From Anticarsia gemmatalis (Eukaryota; Arthropoda; Insecta; Lepidoptera; Erebidae), in the NCBI RefSeq assembly GCF_050436995.1, contig NC_134766.1:4340001-4404000 (forward strand): DNA of 64,000 nt, given 5' to 3'. The position numbers and the translations under genes are program-made. Under the pieces are notes generated by a model. That model saw nothing but the letters and a program-made list of their open reading frames with translations, made no database searches and was not told the origin of the DNA. This document shows positions 62,468 through 64,000 of this stretch, one piece after another (position 1 is the first letter of the stretch; each line of letters opens with the position of its first letter).

Positions 62468-62899
62468 ATGAAATACTTTTTATTAATATTATCTAGTTTA
62501 TGTATAAGTAGTGAATGCGTTGTTGAAAAGGCTGGTATTGGCCAAAATGTAATTGACAAAAGTGGTGCGGCTAGGGTTGAGACGCCGATTGAAGCCGAAT
62601 CCAGTTTGATTAATTCGGCTAAAGTAAAGAACTTTAAGGGAATAAAAGACCAAATTGACGAACAACTCAGCTTGACAAAGGCGACTAAAATCGTCTTGCC
62701 AGATGCTCAAGGAGAGGTCAACGGGATGAAAAAGGAGATTGAAGAAGAAACCAGCTTGCCGAATTTGGCAGAACCAGAGCGCACTATAGTTAAAGACAAA
62801 TATTGGCAGAATCTGTTACTGCTGAAGTCAGCATTCGTCGGAGATGGCTGTGCCGGTGGCTTAGTTCGATTTAACGGAATGTGTATTGATACTGATTAA
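62468..62899 (+). CDS. Small secreted peptide precursor 5, GBP/ENF-like tail
   Basis: 143 residues in a single exon, the longest of the set. Signal peptide MKYFLLILSSLCISSE. The pro-region has three loosely repeated lines of the type E-x-SL-x-N/T-x-A (ESSLINSAK, QLSLTKATK, ETSLPNLAE), a possible internal repeat of about 35-45 residues, rich in charged residues. It ends CAGGLVRFNGMCIDTD, which fits C-x2-G-x5-G-x1-C. The stop TAA (62897-62899) overlaps AATAAA (62898-62903), as in gene 3. If it is processed like growth-blocking peptide, the active part would be the C-terminal tail, but no clear cleavage site was seen. Secretion is well supported; the rest is inference. Confidence 0.78.
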   Translation: MKYFLLILSSLCISSECVVEKAGIGQNVIDKSGAARVETPIEAESSLINSAKVKNFKGIKDQIDEQLSLTKATKIVLPDAQGEVNGMKKEIEEETSLPNLAEPERTIVKDKYWQNLLLLKSAFVGDGCAGGLVRFNGMCIDTD

Positions 62900-62952
62900 T
62901 AAATATATATTCTATTGTGTTTGTCTTTTACTGTGTTCTACCATTTTTCAAA

Positions 62953-63068
62953 CGATCTGTGAGTTAAGCAAACCTTGGCGTGGTGCTCCCATAGGTGGGT
63001 GACCGCATAGTGGTATTTGAACTGGATGTCTCCGAGCTTCGGAGGTCACGTAAATTGTCGGTCTCGGA
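62953..63068 (+). mobile_element. 5S-derived SINE, family B, head
   Basis: CGATCTGTGAGTTAAGCAAA, TTGGCGTGGTGCTCCCATAG and GTGGGTGACCGCATAGTGGT; the body fades after GGTCTCGG. Confidence 0.75.
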
Positions 63069-63305
63069 TGTAAATGACGACTCATGTTCGTATTTCAGAA
63101 ACCTAAACTTTAGGGTATAAACGGCGAGATATTATTTACGTAGGTGTGGTGTTAAGGGCTACTTGGATACTTCTTTAGACTCCGCAAGGAATTCTTTGTG
63201 GGATACTTATAATATGTCTATTCAATATATATGTCATTATGTTTCTTACGACCTATTGAACGGACTTAACCACCATAAATCTTTGCGCGGAATTTGTAAA
63301 ATCAC
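63069..63305. other. Unassigned DNA
   Basis: No gene or repeat recognised, apart from a T3-like tail near 63105-63125 (TAGGGTATAAACGGCGAGAT). Confidence 0.4.
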
Positions 63306-63402
63306 CTACGTACCTCGTAATCGATTCAGTAGTATTTGCGTGAAAGAATAGCACACATCCATACATACTCACAAACTTTCGCATTTATAATATTAGTAGG
63401 AT
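63306..63402 (-). mobile_element. Helitron-like element, family H3, 5' part
   Basis: GTAATCGATTCAGTAGTATT to CGCATTTATAATATTAGTAG. Confidence 0.65.
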
Positions 63403-63403
63403 A

Positions 63404-63475
63404 CACACTAGAAAAGTCTTTGGTGTGTTGCCTCGGGTTCGAACTTGCGACCACTCGCATGAGAGGCATCAATTT
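63404..63475 (-). mobile_element. SINE family T1, head part
   Basis: GGTGTGTTGCCTCGGGTTCG and AACTTGCGACCACTCGCATG. Confidence 0.65.
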
Positions 63476-63717
63476 CTAAAGACAAGTAACTTAAAAATAC
63501 GGCATTTTTAAACAAGTCACTAAAACATTGACGACATTTGGTAGTCTCCTCGTAAATAGTGAGCTATAACAATGCTATTATGTGTTAAAAGTTCCACGGG
63601 GTATGAATGAAGGCAATTATTTCGTCAATATCGTTTATTGACGCGTTGAAACATGTGTCTCATATATTATTATGCTGTCGCGCTTATATAACGTTTTTAT
63701 ACTGAAAACAATAACTA

Positions 63718-63929
63718 TTAAGTCGGGGGAAAAGTCTTTTCGCATTGTAGTATGTATGAACTTGTAATAAAATCTCTTTGGCTTCAAGAATCACAAATGA
63801 GTACACGGTTCATTAGGTTTCTTTCAGTGATCTCGTGAGGTACCAAAATATCGAGCTTTGTGTAGAGAAAAGATTTTATTACAAGTTAATACATACTATA
63901 ATGCGAAAAGACTTTTTCCCCGACCTAAT
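63718..63929. mobile_element. Mariner-type MITE, copy 7
   Basis: AGTCGGGGGAAAAGTCTTTT and complement. Confidence 0.8.
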
Positions 63930-63951
63930 ATAATACCTAGTTTTACGTTCT

Positions 63952-64000
63952 CCGTGGCGCAGTGATTAAGGTGGTCACCACGCCAATACCAGTGCGAAAG
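63952..64000 (+). mobile_element. SINE family T2, cut by the window end
   Basis: TCTCCGTGGCGCAGTGATTA and GGTGGTCACCACGCCAATAC; the B box lies outside the window. Confidence 0.65.

Noticed and set aside
1..64000. CRISPR array, operon or integrated bacterial system
   Set aside because: No regularly spaced direct repeats with unique spacers, no co-directional intronless gene blocks and no ribosome binding pattern; gene structure is eukaryotic throughout.

Overview
The window reads as AT-rich insect nuclear DNA, almost certainly from a moth or butterfly (Lepidoptera), perhaps a noctuoid. Genes are small and split by introns. The space between them is packed with short non-autonomous mobile elements of kinds common in Lepidoptera: tRNA-derived SINEs, SINEs whose head looks like 5S rRNA, Helitron-like units ending in CTAG, mariner-type MITEs and RTE/jockey-like LINE tails. 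No bacterial operon, CRISPR array, rRNA gene or convincing functional tRNA gene was seen.

Left edge (1-3.5 kb): two tandem plus-strand MADF-BESS type genes. Only the last exon of the first lies in the window; the second is complete (MADF exon plus BESS-like exon).

8.6-34 kb: five tandem plus-strand genes of the MBF2 family, at about 9.1, 13.5, 18.7, 25.2 and 33.1 kb. All share one architecture: an ATG placed directly at a 3' splice site, a signal-peptide exon ending in phase 2, and a second exon of 226-235 nt carrying the MBF2 domain. Four have a probable separate non-coding leader exon, and three of the promoters share a TTCAATATA-type TATA region with GATA sites upstream. Between the fourth and fifth genes sits a 3.1 kb palindrome (26215-29342) made of four related units in head-to-head orientation, flanked by TTA on both sides.

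36-39 kb and 59.8-62.9 kb: a dispersed set of tiny secreted-peptide genes. Four end in a two-cysteine tail of the form C-x2-G-x4/5-G-x1/2-C, which resembles the growth-blocking peptide (ENF) cytokines of Lepidoptera. A fifth neighbour looks like a relative that lost this framework. In three of the four, the stop codon overlaps the AATAAA signal.

39.3-46 kb: on the minus strand, the first two coding exons of a calbindin-32 (Cbp53E-like) EF-hand gene, separated by a 6.4 kb intron full of repeats. The later exons were not found. The secreted-peptide genes lie on both sides of these exons.

46-59 kb: no gene recognised; mostly repeats.

The most notable points are the MBF2 array with its shared promoter layout, the GBP-like peptide family around calbindin, the 5S-rRNA-derived SINE families, and the 3.1 kb palindrome with dense CAGCTG motifs. 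All assignments come from reading the sequence and from memory of families; no database search was run. Repeat boundaries are approximate, usually within about 10 bases.
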